A DNA stretch of 64,000 nucleotides from Nelumbo lutea (Eukaryota > Streptophyta > Magnoliopsida > Proteales > Nelumbonaceae), in contig JAKGHH010000004.1 of assembly GCA_022828595.1 (NCBI GenBank), positions 53,222,422 through 53,286,421 on the forward strand, written 5' to 3'. Both the position numbers and the translations under genes were made by a program. Shown here one piece after another: positions 32,306 to 43,990 of the stretch. Every line of letters starts with the position of its first letter. Within the stretch, counting starts at the first letter, position 1. The notes under the pieces are model-generated. The model was not told the origin of the DNA, ran no database searches, and saw only the letters and a list, made by a program, of their open reading frames with translations.

Positions 32306-34928
32306 TGTGGCTTTCCAACCCAGAGGGGGGACAGATTTGGGTATGGAGTTTGGAGTCGCCACCTAAATTTTTGGAATTGGGAATTTAGGAAAACCTAAGA
32401 TTTTTTGAGGAAAACATTTTGCTTTCTTGGTGACTCGTTATCCAATGGAGATGAGATTCTTTGGGTCCGGGGACCAAGGTACGGTATGGGAAGGTGTTAA
32501 GCACCCCACATGCGCCTGGTTGAACCGACCTCTACTTCACCAAGGTTCCAAGGTTAATTTTATAATTTTTGGGCATTAAAAAAGAAAATTTCTAAAGAGG
32601 ACTAAGTCAAATTAACAAACATAACACAAGCAAGAGAAAAAGATCTAGTATTACATGAAAAGGAATTTATTAGTAAACAAAATAGGAAAAGGAGTTATGA
32701 AAATTATGAGATTGGCGATTTTGTGAAAGACGTAATAAATCCATGAATCAAATATATACAAGAAGAAAACTCAAAATAGAAAGATAACACTAATTAGAGG
32801 ATTAAATGACTAGCAAACTAGAAACACAAACCTATCTACTAAATTTCCTATTTATAAAAAAATGTCTAAATGCAACCTTTAAGAATGCGATCTATCAAAT
32901 CTTAATGGAAAATTCCTAAAGATATTTCCTACCTCATATGCTGAAAATAAAAAGGAAGAAAAGATGGATGGATACGTAAACAAATGATCTAGCCTAGAAA
33001 CTAACAAATGTATTAAACTAAAAGTGCTGATGACAATAAAAAAAGAAAAAATTAAATGGAGTAAATGTTAAAGGAGGCCAGGCCTAATTAATGCTTATAA
33101 ATGGAGGAAAAGATATAAACAATCGGTTAACCACATGAGAACTATAATAATTGAACATATGCATGCATGCCCGTATTATAAACAAATCAATTAATTAAGC
33201 CAGTTTTAACACTTGAGACTAATAACGATCACAATGATAACTTATGCTACAGACTTGAAAATCAACCGTAGGCTAACTAATTATTGATGAAATCTAGGCA
33301 ACCTTGGTGACGTGAATTGATGATTAATGAGAAATTTGATTATCATTAAAAATAAATAAATAGCTACTAGTGAAAACAATCCATCATCGGTCAAACTAAT
33401 AATGATGTTGCAGAAATCCTTGAAAGAAACATACAATTATTTGATCAAGCCGACAATTACTAGCAACAATGAGCAGATCAAACAAATCAACCCAAGATCG
33501 TGAACTCACCTTGAATATGATCGATCCAGAGGTAAGAGAGATGCATTTAGCAGCAGATATATTTGGCCCGAGGAATGAGAAAGGGTTGATCATGTAGCCC
33601 AATAAACGATGTTCGACGCCTTCAACATTTCTGCAACAACTTCAGTCTTCAAGAATGCTTCGGCTTTCTTCTTCAATGTGGCATGACCTAGGGGGTCTTC
33701 AGACATAAGATTGATGTGGTGGGATAGAAGGATGTGGGGAATGTGAATGGGGGAATTCTTGGATGTAAAGGGGGTATTCTCTATACTAGTGAGTATAGAG
33801 TAATTGCTCTAGGCTTTCTTGTGTATTTTGGATGTGAGAAATGGGTGGAATTTATTCTTTGAGAGGGAAATGGAGGGCTGAGATGGAAGATAAGGGAGAT
33901 CAATGACTGATGTTTGAATGGATTTTAGATGGATATTGATCGAGAGAATGGGCTGTCAAGACAGCTTTGTGAGAGATTCTCTCAATCAATCAAGACAAAT
34001 AGTGAAATATTTCACTAATTTACCCAAACTGGACATTCCAAGTTTAGGTGATTGGCTTGATTGATTGGAAGCTATAGCTGGTCAAATCTTAAAATTTTAA
34101 GATGTTTCTAGAGGCTGAGGGGAAGTTTGGGTCATGGAATTCCCTAGGTTCAAAGTTATTATAAAGAGGATTCTAAACGAAGGGCCCAGATCGAGTCTAG
34201 ATTCGGGTCTCAAGATGGAGGGGATAACAGTGTTGGAATTGGACAATCTTTACACCGCCGGACTCAGAATTTCGAGCTCTATCCATCTATAAGGTTGGAT
34301 TTCAAATTTTATGGGGGGTTAGGATTTAGGATCAGAGATGATCCCGATCGGATGATTGAAATCGGTTCCGATTTTGGGTCTTGAGATGAAGGGGTAAGCA
34401 GTGTCGGATTCGGGTGATCTTGGTGTTGTTAGATTTGGATTTTTGGGATCTATATACCTATAGTCTCGGATTTTAGATTTTATGTGAAATGATGATTATG
34501 ATTAAAATGACTCCGATCGGACGATCGAAATCGGTTTTGGCTTCGGGACTTAGGATGATGGGGTAAATGGTGTCGGACTCGGGTGATCTTGGTGTCGTTG
34601 GATTCGGATTTTTGGGCTCTATGTACCTATGGTTTTTGGATTTGATGTGAAATGAGGATTTGGATTAAAATGACTCCGATCGAACGATCGGAATCGGTTT
34701 TGGCTTCGAGTCTTAGGATGATGGGGTAAACACTATCGGATTTAAGTGATATTCGTGTCATTGGGTTTGGTTTTTCGGTCTCTACGTACCTATCATTTTG
34801 GATCCTTGAGGCCCTAACTTTTGTAAAATTCCAAAAATACCCCAGATCGACCGCAAGGTTAGCTAAAGCATGGTTGAAACTCAAAGTACTACAGAAAGAC
34901 TAAAGAGCGCAGAAATGGGATGTCTACA
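32306..34928 (-). mobile_element. 2.6-kb solo LTR of the second gypsy family, TSD CCTCC
   Basis: On the plus strand it reads tgtggctttccaaccc to gggatgtctaca. It is flanked by cctcc on both sides (32301-32305, 34929-34933). It is homologous to 54939-57533 and to 45156-46000. Minus is chosen as orientation because the 54939-57533 copy is followed on the minus strand by a primer-site-like gcgactctactgggg and gag. It contains three or four ~165-bp subrepeats (about 34210-34800). Confidence 0.9.
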
Positions 34929-36600
34929 CCTCCAACGGTCACAAAAAGAAAGAAATGATCCTGGTGTGTATGGGTGATTGATGAGAATGTGGAAAGCTAC
35001 TGATCGTAGAGGAATACGAGGACGATGACATTCCTGCCATGAAGAAAGCCATCCTAGAGGTATGATTTATTTTATTACTGCGTAGTATAGCTTTCAAAAA
35101 ATCAGTTGATCATTGTAATCTACATACTTTTGCAATAAGAAAAGACAAACATACATATTCTAAATCTTGTCTAAATCAGAATTACTACACTAACATAGAA
35201 TCTCCATTCAAGGACATGCAATGGTCTCATTGCAAGTAAAATCTAAACAGGAAAAACAAAACTCAACAACCTTGAAGGTACAAAAGAATATACTTAAATA
35301 CACAACTGGCAATAAGAAAAATACTGAAACTATGTCAATAACAGGAACGCCCTAAGGACACAGTGAAATACTATGATGAAATCCACATGCCCCCTCGGTA
35401 CATGCAAGACTCCAATGGTGTTGTGGAAGAACCTCTAAAAGAAATTAACATGACCGCTGAAGGAGTGGAGAAAAGGTCGTATGTGTTAGCCAAATTAGAG
35501 ACCGAAGAAAGAAAGAAGTTGTTAGATCTTTTAAGAGGTACAAAAACTTTATTTTCTCCAATCGTAAAAGTAGAATATACATCAGACACAACTATGCTAT
35601 CTTTTTTTCATATTAACAGAATTCCAAGATGTTTTCGCCAGGTCATACGACCAGATGCCTAGATTGGACTTAGCATTAGTCAAGCACTCACTCTTCATCG
35701 ATCCTAAGTTCAAGCCTGTGAAACAACCATAGAGAGTTTTCAAACTAGAAATAGCCTTGAAAATCAAAGAGAAAGTTGAACGACTCCTGAAAATGGGCTT
35801 CATAAAGCCAATTGCTAACGCACAATGGTTAGCCAATGTCATCCCAGTCAAGAAGAAACAGTCAACTAAGGTTAGTACCCAAATTCTAACACATTAGCCC
35901 ATGACTACCACTAAAGGACTAGTGCACTAACTTCTTTCCACACCTACCCTAGGTGTTGTGCCGACTTCAGGGACCTAAACAAGGCCTGCCCTAAGGATGA
36001 ATTCCCATTGCTAAACAAGGAAATTCTTATTGATGCCACGACAGGAACCGACTTTCTCCTTCCTAGATACATACGCTGGTTACAATCAAATAAACATGGA
36101 CCATGTAGATGCACCCCACACAACGTTCATAGCACCAATTGGGAACTTTTACTACAAAACGATACCCTTCAATTTGAAAAATGCAGGAGCCACATGCTAG
36201 AGGGAGATGATGAATGCCTTCATTGATATGATGCACAAAGAGATAGAGTGTTAAGTGGATGATGTCGTAGTAAAGGCAAGGAAAAGGGAAGATCATTCTG
36301 AGGTGCTGAGAAAAGTATTTATCACATGTCGGGTCTTGAACCTAAGACCCAACCTAATTAATTGTGCATTTAGAGTACAGTCAGGAAAATTCTTGGCATA
36401 TAGAGTCAACCATACTAGGATTCACCCAGACGAGAACAAAGTAAAGATGGTTCTGGACCTGCCACCCCCAAGCATTGAGTCACAATTGAAAACCTTCTTG
36501 GGAAAAGTATCCTACCTTAGAAGGTTCATCCCTGATCTAGTACACGTAACAATGCCACTTAAATTAACTAAGAAGTTCACAAAGTATAAGTGGCTGACAT
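34929..36600 (+). pseudogene. Tat-type reverse transcriptase with three candidate introns
   Basis: Homology is continuous only if three GT-AG segments are removed: 35060-35344, 35538-35619 and 35871-35952. The exons read EEYEDDDIPAMKKAILE, then ERPKDTVKYYDEIHMPPR and KKLLDLLR joining EFQDVFARSYDQMP. Next come FIDPKFKPVKQP and ANAQWLANVIPVKKK joining CADFRDLNKACPKDEFPL. The catalytic block is damaged (stop-VDDVVVKARKREDH near 36252). It ends with thumb and connection motifs FLGKVSYLRRFIPDL. One extra base at the third junction and some stops make it inactive. Confidence 0.75.
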
Positions 36601-37110
36601 AGCATCAAACACGCTTTTGACCAGCTAAAGTAGACACTGGCTAAAGCCCTAACCATGTCCCCTCTAAAGAATGGTCGGGAATTCTGGCTATATATAGCAC
36701 CCAACTTAGAAGTCATAAGATGTTTGTTAGCCTAGGAGAGTGATGAGGGAGTCAAGTGTCCGATCTTTTACACCAGTAGAACTCTAAAACCAACGGAGAA
36801 GAATTACTCACACATGGAACAACAGTGTATGGCACTAGTTTTTGCTACACAAAAATTCAGACACTACATCTTAGGCCAGGAGGTGAAACTGATCGCAACA
36901 AGTGATTTAATAAAATACTTCATCAACAGACCCCCCCTCTTTTGAAAGTTGGTGAAATGAATGATGCTGTTAAGTGAATATAGCTTTGAGTACACCCAAC
37001 CTAGGGCAATTAAATGCCAAGCATTCATAGATCTCCTAGTTTCCTTCCCCATTAGTGATGGTTGTCACATCTCTGAAGAGATACCTAGAGACCTCCCCCC
37101 ATTGCAATAG
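36601..37110 (+). pseudogene. Tat-type RNase H (first)
   Basis: The frame shows LAKALTMSPLKNGREFWLYI, GVKCPIFYTSRTLKPTEKNY, then MEQQCMALVFATQKFRHYIL and LIATSDLIKYFINRP. This is the RNase H-like order of gypsy pol after RT. Stops near 36600, 36735, 36945 and 36957 are seen. Confidence 0.75.
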
Positions 37111-37129
37111 TGGACAATGCAAAGTGGAT

Positions 37130-37540
37130 CCTAATATTTGATGGAAGTAGAGACCCCCCCCCCCCCCCCCCCCCATCACATTGACTTCACCTACCAGAGA
37201 GACTTCAACCTACTCGCTCAAACTACAATTCCCCTGCTCACACAACATTGCAAAATATGAGGCATTTGTGCTAGGTTTGACAATAGCAAGGGATTTTAGA
37301 TCAAAGAAGGTGAAAGTAGTAAGGGACTCCAAATTAGTGATTAGACAGATTAGAAGTAGCACAACGGTGAAGGAATTGACAATTCTTCCATACAAAACAT
37401 TAATCCAAATTTTGATAAGAAACCTAGAAGTAACCTATGAGCATCAGGACAAGGCCAAGAATATGTATGGTGACACACTAGCCACCCTGGGATCTAAGAT
37501 ACAACCGAGTGATAGTCCAATTACCATAACAATTTAAATG
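37130..37540 (+). pseudogene. second (RVT_3-like) RNase H, split by a poly-C run
   Basis: ILIFDGSRD (first catalytic Asp) is followed by a run of 21 C at 37154-37174, then YSLKLQFPCSHNIAKYEAFV, LGLTIARDF and VVRDSKLVIRQI. The block order matches the additional RNase H domain that Tat elements carry between RNase H and integrase. Confidence 0.7.
37154..37174 (+). repeat. C21 homopolymer
   Basis: An uninterrupted run of 21 C residues directly behind the FDGS block of the second RNase H. It could be real slippage or an assembly error. Confidence 0.8.
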
Positions 37541-37639
37541 CAATGCGAACCATCAACGAACAGATTGGGGCATTGGGTTGAGGATGATGTCAAAGAAGAT
37601 GATTGTAGATATAGTATAATTTAGAAATTAAGTAATCCA

Positions 37640-38870
37640 GCTGTGGTGATGCAGGATGGCAAGATTCTTTTAAGATTCCAATTGGTGAATAGAGTGTTAT
37701 ATCAAAGAATGGCACATGGAGTATGGGTGAGGTGCCTAGGACCCAAGGAAGCAGTAGTGGTCTTGAATGAAACCCACGAAGCTTATTTTGGAGATGTAAC
37801 AACAACATTGTACCGGAGGTTGCAGAGGTTAGGTTACTATTGGCTAGAGATGAAGGCAAACTCAGCTAGGATACAGAATGATTATGAGAAATGTGTAGTG
37901 GAGGTAGATAAGAATGAATGCCTCGTGGTGGGTGATGTGGATGGGCGAGATATGTACATCAACTATATCCAAAATGGTATTACACCAGTTGACCTAGTGT
38001 TGCAAAGAAAACTTCTAACCAAAGCCAAAAACTTTTACCTACAAGATGTTGTGCCATATAGGAAGTCCTATACAGGAAAGCCTTTGTGTTGCCTTGCCAG
38101 TGAGGAACTAAAAGAAGCATTGGATGCAGACCATAGCTCTGAACCTTCCCCACACCAAGGATAGATGGCCTCATACAACTATATTCTGCACCTAGGCTTC
38201 TACTGGCCAACCATTTTAGAAGATAACCAAAAACATGTACGCAGGTGTCACACATGTCAAGTACATGGCCAGTGGATACATCAGCCATCCAATAACCTCT
38301 ACCCCATTACCACAGTATGGCCTTTCCATATATGGGGGATAGACCTGATAAGTCAGATACACCCACCCTCTAGAGGATATTGCTTCATCTTCGTGGCCAT
38401 GGATTATTTCACAAAACGGGCAGAGGTCCCATTGAGGAGAACCTATGCAGAGAATGTTGCAAACTTCATTAGTCTATGGCCAAGAGGTAGTCTTACCGAC
38501 AAAATACAAACAGTGTCTGCCAGAATAGCTTACGTGATGGGAAAGCGTTTTCAAACGAATGAGATGAACCAGATGCTTAGTGACAAATTAGAGTGTATAG
38601 AGGAAGCCCAAGAAAAATCACTACAAAAACAAATTAAATACAAACAACTCATGGCTTCCAACTTCAACAAACTAGTAAAGCCTCACAAGTTCAAAGAAGG
38701 CAATAAAGTACTAAAGATGGAACTCTGTGTGAGACAAGGGAAATCAGCTGGCAAGTTTGCTCCTAAATGGGTCAGACCATATATCATCCAAGAAGCACAC
38801 CCAACTAGGTATTATGTATTGAGAGATATAAACATAAATGAACAAAATGAGATAGTGAATGGACATTAGT
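37640..38870 (+). pseudogene. Tat-type integrase: two zinc-binding modules, core deleted, C-terminus
   Basis: A first H2C2-like module lies at about 37690-37900 (MAHGVWVRCLGPKEAVVVLN, GYYWLEMKANSARIQNDYEK). A second lies at about 38030-38290 (PYRKSYTGKPLCCL, LGFYWPTILEDNQKHVRRCH, CQVHG). The core begins WPFHIWGIDLI and FVAMDYFTKRAEVPL but then jumps at about 38470 to IEEAQEKSLQKQIKYKQLMA and FAPKWVRPYIIQEAHPTRYY. Thus most of the catalytic core is deleted. Confidence 0.75.
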
Positions 38871-39010
38871 TGAAATTGTATAATGAAAAATGTGTATTTG
38901 ATTTATATATGAGATTCATTCCAAATAAATAAAGTATACTATGTTTTCTTTAGCGATTGTTTAGTTTTTATTAGATTTGGCTAAAGATTATCTTAATTTA
39001 GTAACCATGC
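38871..39010 (+). other. spacer behind pol
   Basis: AT-rich, non-coding; leads into the minisatellite. Confidence 0.4.
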
Positions 39011-40497
39011 TTTGTGTGATGACATATCCCCTGGCAACCCCAAGTGCGATGACACATTCCCTGGAAACCCCAAGTGTGATGCCATATTCTCTAAAAACCC
39101 TAGGAAATCCCTAGCAACCCCAAGTATGTTGACACATTCCTTGGCAAGCCCAGGAAGGCCTTGGCAATCCCAAGTGCAATTCTATATTCCCTAGAAACCC
39201 TAGGAAAGCCTTGGTAACCCCAGGTCCAATGCCATAATCCCTTGCAACACTAGAAAGGCCCTAGTAACCCCATAAGCGATGCCATATTTCCTGGCAACCC
39301 CAAGTGCAATGACACATTCCCTAGCAATCCCAGGAAGGCCCTGGAAACCCCAACTACAATGCCATATTCCATGTCAACCCCAGGTGCCATGACACATTTC
39401 GTAGCAACCCTAGGAAAGCCTTGGCAACCCCAAGTGTGATGTCATATTCCCTACCAACTCCAGGTGCGATGACACATTCCCTAGCAACCCCAAGAAGGCC
39501 ATATCAATCCAAAGTGCAATGCCATATTCCTTGACAACCCCAAGAAGGCCTTGGAAACCCCAAGAGCAATGCCGTATTCCCTAACAACCCCAAGAAGGCC
39601 CTGGCAACCCCAGGTGCGATGGCACATTTCCTAGAAACCCTAGGAAGGCCTTGGCAACCCCAAGTGCAATGTCATATTCCCTACTAATCCCAAGAAGGCC
39701 CTAAAAACCTCAAGTGCTATGACACATTCCCTGGCAACCCTAAGAAGGCCTTGGCAATCCCAAGTGCAATGCCATATTCCTTGACAACCCCAAGAAGGCC
39801 TTGAAAACCACAAGAGCAGTGCCATATTCCCTAACAACCCCAAGAAGGCCCTACCAACCCCAGGTGCGATAACACATTCCCTGGCAACCCCAAGAAGGCC
39901 ATGGCAACCCCAAGTGCAATGCTATATTCCTTAGTAATCCCAAGAAGGCCCTAGAAACCCCAGGTGCTATGACACATTCCCTAGCAACCCCAGGAAGGCC
40001 ATGGTAATCCCAAGTGCAATGCCATATTCTCTAGCAACCCTAGGAAGGCCCTGGCAACCCCAGGAGCGATGTTATATTCCTTGGCAACCCCAAGAAGGCC
40101 TCGGAAACCCAGATGTAATGACATTCCCTAGCAACCACAAGAAGGCCTCGGCAAACCCAAGTGTGATGTCATATTCCCTAGGAACCCTAGGAAGGCCCTA
40201 GCAACCCCAAGTGTGATTGACACATTCCCTGGCAACCCCAGGAAGGCAATGGCAATCCCAAGTGTAATGCCATATTCCCCGGCAACCCCAAGTGTGACGG
40301 CATACTCTTTGATAACCATAGGAAGGCCCTGGTAACCCCAGGTGCGATGTCATATTCCCTAGCAACCCCAAGAAGGCCCTGGTAACCCCAGGTGCAATGT
40401 CATATTCCCTAGAAACCCCAGGAAAGCCCTGGAACTCCCAGGTGCAACGCCATACTCCCCGGAAATCCCATGAAGACCTAGGAGACACCAAGTGCAA
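39010..40497. repeat. ~50-bp minisatellite, about 30 units
   Basis: The unit resembles aagtgcaatgccatattccc + tagcaaccccaggaaggccc + tggcaacccc, with some shorter 30-bp units at the start. Units differ by several bases and some long frames on the minus strand are merely translations of the repeat. It sits between the integrase end and the antisense ORF. Confidence 0.9.
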
Positions 40498-40820
40498 CTC
40501 CCTTACTATACTAATGGCAACACAGGGAATAAGATGAAAACCTCAACAACCTAGGTATGGTTCCCTACCTACCTAAACCCATACAATCAGTCCTAAGAAC
40601 TAGTATGTTATTACATAGACATCACCAACAGATAATCAAATGTGAGTGATAACATCACACGGGCCAAGAGCAGATCAATGAAAAGGCTCGGTCACCATTA
40701 GAGATTAAGAACACTCTTCCACTCATTAAACGGGCACAGATGCATAACAAAATAACAAATTGGAATAAAAATTACACATAAGAAAAAAGTCATTCTATTG
40801 AATGATATAAACACTCGATG

Positions 40821-43183
40821 TCACAGAACGATAGGAGCATTACAAAATATAATTTCCTTTTCACTAAACCACACGTCTTGGATCTTGGTAACCTTCTTTA
40901 GACTAGCCTTCTATTCCTGAATAGCTACAATTTCTTTGTGCTCCTCTCATAATTGTGGTAGTACCTTTTGTTGGCAAGCGGCTTCGTTGAGAAGAGCTGC
41001 TATATTCTCCTCAGTCTATGATATGCAAGCATCCATGACATTCAATCGCCTATGAAGCTCGTCCAGGCACTTGGAAGAAATGGGGTTCAACTCCTTATAA
41101 CCGGCCTTCCAAAACACATTAAACATATGAACCACCCACTCTTTAAGCTATTCCATCTTGAATCCCATTACAGTACATGAAATGCACGTCTTCAACCATC
41201 GAGCAAACCGAGACCATGACAATTCGTCTACCAACTGAGACATAATTGAGTTCATCAGACTTGCCACCGTGTTCAAGGAGGCACTCATAACTATGGGCAG
41301 GAACTTAGCAGATGGCAACCACCCCTTGTGAATAATCAATGGTATCGTATCAGCAACACTGCACGACATGATGAACTGCTCCCGCCTACAAATCCCTTGA
41401 ACCACTACAGGGTCAAATGCCGCAAACCCAATAGGCACAATCTCTTCTCTCACATAATGATCTTTCAACTCCTAGTGCACTGTCACAAGCTCACTGGTAA
41501 TATCCAATTCCCTGGTCTACGAATCTAGATCATCAACTTCCACACGAGTTAGCTCAGTCGTGACTCCAGGATATTTAGGACACTCCACTTGAACTCCAGA
41601 TGACAAGAACTAAACGACCAAGACATCCTCATGGACAGCAGACTCCACATGTTCAGAGGGGGAAGGCTCCCGCTCAGGCCCTAACTCGCCCATCACAAGT
41701 GTATCTACACTCTCACCAGTTACAAGACCCATGGGGTGCAGCTCTAATACCGTGACTGGAGCATCAACAGCCACACCAGCGTCAGTAGGCACAACATCCC
41801 CGTCATGAACGTTACTCCCCTACGAACACCCAAACCAACGACCGGAACACCCACGTCATAGGGCCTCCTCCCTTGGCGAGTCTCCCTCTCCGACACCCGG
41901 CTGAAGAGACATTAAGTCATCCACTAAACGCTTAATAATAAATTTTGCAGGCACACTAATCAAATTGACATCAAACACTCCTTGTGGCAAAATGAATGGA
42001 AACAAAAAATATACCACAAAAAGACTGAACAAACAATATATTTACACACACCTTTTCATTCATAGCGCTCTCAGATGGCGCTTGTGTGGTGACAAGCTCG
42101 AGGAAATTTTGCCTGACCCCTACCTATTTCAAAACAAACGATTACAAATATACATTTAGTCCTAGTAGGAAAGAAAATAACAATTGCAAAGCAAACTGAG
42201 TCAATTGTTAGTACACTTACTAGTTCAAATGTCCTCAACTCCTTTCTCCAAACATGAGGAGCCATTTTCTTAACCCGCCCACCTATGATGGGGATGGTAA
42301 CAATATCAGCCGACAAAACATGAATCCCCGATTGCACGGACTCCACATCAGCTCTCTACCCCATTTCTAGCGAGGGATCGGCATCATTCTAAGCAATATC
42401 CCCAGAGCGGTCCCTTGCAACACCTTCGGCAGCAGCATCCCGTACCTCATACTGGGGAACATTCTCATCCGACACTGCAATCGAACCACCGGCGCACCCC
42501 ACTACCGGTGGCCAATAAGTACGAGCAACCCTCGCTTCCCAACATTTCTTCTTTACAACATGCCAATTGCCCTCCCTCTCCTCAACCGCAGGCTGCTTAC
42601 CCTTACAGTCAACGCCTGGAGGACATGCCTTTCCACAATTACTTGGGATACTAACATAACCTAGGGACCACAAACCTCAAAAAGGGATTCCCCACCTTGT
42701 TCAATCGCATGACCTAGCAAAGGAGCCATCACATGTCATGGACAAGGCTCAGTAACCATAAACATTTGCAGCCAGCCAAGAAGAGCATATAAGTAGCCAA
42801 GGAAAATGGAACTACAAACCTCCATACGCTTGAAGCCAACTAGAGGGAAATGGATCAACACTAGGAAACGCTAGCCCGTGATGGCGCTGCCAAAAAACAT
42901 CCTCTCCTCCTGACCACAAAAACTGTGAGCCCATACAATCATATCCAAACTAGTGGAGAAGACGATCGGGCTGATAGGCTATGACTTGTGCCTCCCCAAC
43001 GCGATCAAATTTGGCAACCACAATAGGCCATAAAATCAACCGCATAGCACGAACAATGGGGTTCTCAGCATCCACGACGCATTGTTGATCGCCACCCTCC
43101 GGAACACTAACCCCGACATAGAAAGGCATGGCAGACAGGCAGAGCATGCTCACCAACAGACCTCCCCAGATACTAAAACACAC
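40821..43183 (-). pseudogene. antisense ORF of the Tat element, plant-mobile-domain-like
   Basis: On the strand opposite to pol, one gene-like reading runs from the ATG at 43183 to a TGA at 40821. The N-terminal part shows WPIVVAKFDRVGEAQVIAYQ, PDRLLH, stop, FGYD, which resembles the plant mobile domain found in host and transposon proteins. Then come a Lys/Glu-rich linker, KKMAPHVWRKELRTFE, an acidic Ser/Pro/Val region (about 41800-41600) and a helical C-terminus (EEIVPIGFAAFDPVVVQGI; ISSKCLDELHRRLNVMDACI). Candidate introns exist, for example minus strand gtaagtg at about 42232 to gaaatag at about 42124. Stops are mostly TAG. The domain name is tentative; its role in Tat elements is unknown. 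Confidence 0.5.
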
Positions 43184-43229
43184 AAACCACTAGGAACCGA
43201 GCATGATCACCAATACACAGGGGGCTAAG

Positions 43230-43430
43230 AACCCCGCCAGAATGCTCAAATGTTTCCCAAAAGAAACCGATTTTCCAAAAGACAGGGGGCGGAAAATCAA
43301 ACCATAAGCTAAAATTGTCTTTTGACAAAACACTTCCTATCGAGAAACAGGGGGCTGAAAATCAAACCATAAGCTAAAGCAATCCTTTGACAAAACACTT
43401 CCTGTCGAGAAACAGGGGGATAAGAACTTT
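43230..43430. repeat. short tandem repeat with acagggggc words
   Basis: Two units of about 70 bp (acaaaacacttcctatcgag with aaacagggggc and accataagctaaa) repeat near 43260-43420. Similar gagggg-type words continue to the polypurine tract. Confidence 0.6.
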
Positions 43431-43977
43431 TCCAAATGATCAAAATGCTGAAATGTCTCCTGAAATGAAGCACTTCGTTAAAAGATAGTGGGGATGAGTA
43501 TAAAAAATCAATCGACCCCAATGACCAGAACAATCGATGCCAAAATCTGAAGATAAAATCAACAATCAGGTAGAGGACGAAATCAAAACAACTGCTCCAC
43601 ACACATCGCCCGTATAACACCAGGATGCCTCAAAGACATAAACGCTTACTCTTACCAATAAGCAGGGGGGCTAACCTACCCAAATTAAAAGCATATCAGC
43701 ACCACGCACCATCTCCAATAACAGAAACGCTCACACAGCCCAACCAAATGAGCGCACATTCCTTACCAAGAAACCCCTTGTCAAAAATCATGGAGGGTCA
43801 CAAGAACAAGAAATCACGACATCCATGACTTTCCATAAAAGCTCTCTAGCCAAGAAACAAGGGGCCCAATAACGCAAAAACCCCCTAACTCAAAAGCTAA
43901 TTCCTCACCCTACTACAACTCTTCAAAATGAACGAACGATACCAATGCCTATTGATAAGCTCACACTTACCAATGAT

Positions 43978-43990
43978 AAGAGGGGCTAAT
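43978..43990 (+). other. polypurine tract of the Tat-type element
   Basis: The sequence aagaggggctaat directly precedes the 3' LTR and is the likely plus-strand primer. Confidence 0.6.

Noticed and set aside
39640..40497. Minus-strand ORFs rich in Gly/Leu/Phe
   Set aside because: They are translations of the 50-bp minisatellite and have no independent support.
39010..40497. CRISPR-like array
   Set aside because: Repeats are tandem without unique spacers, and the sequence is a plant nuclear genome.
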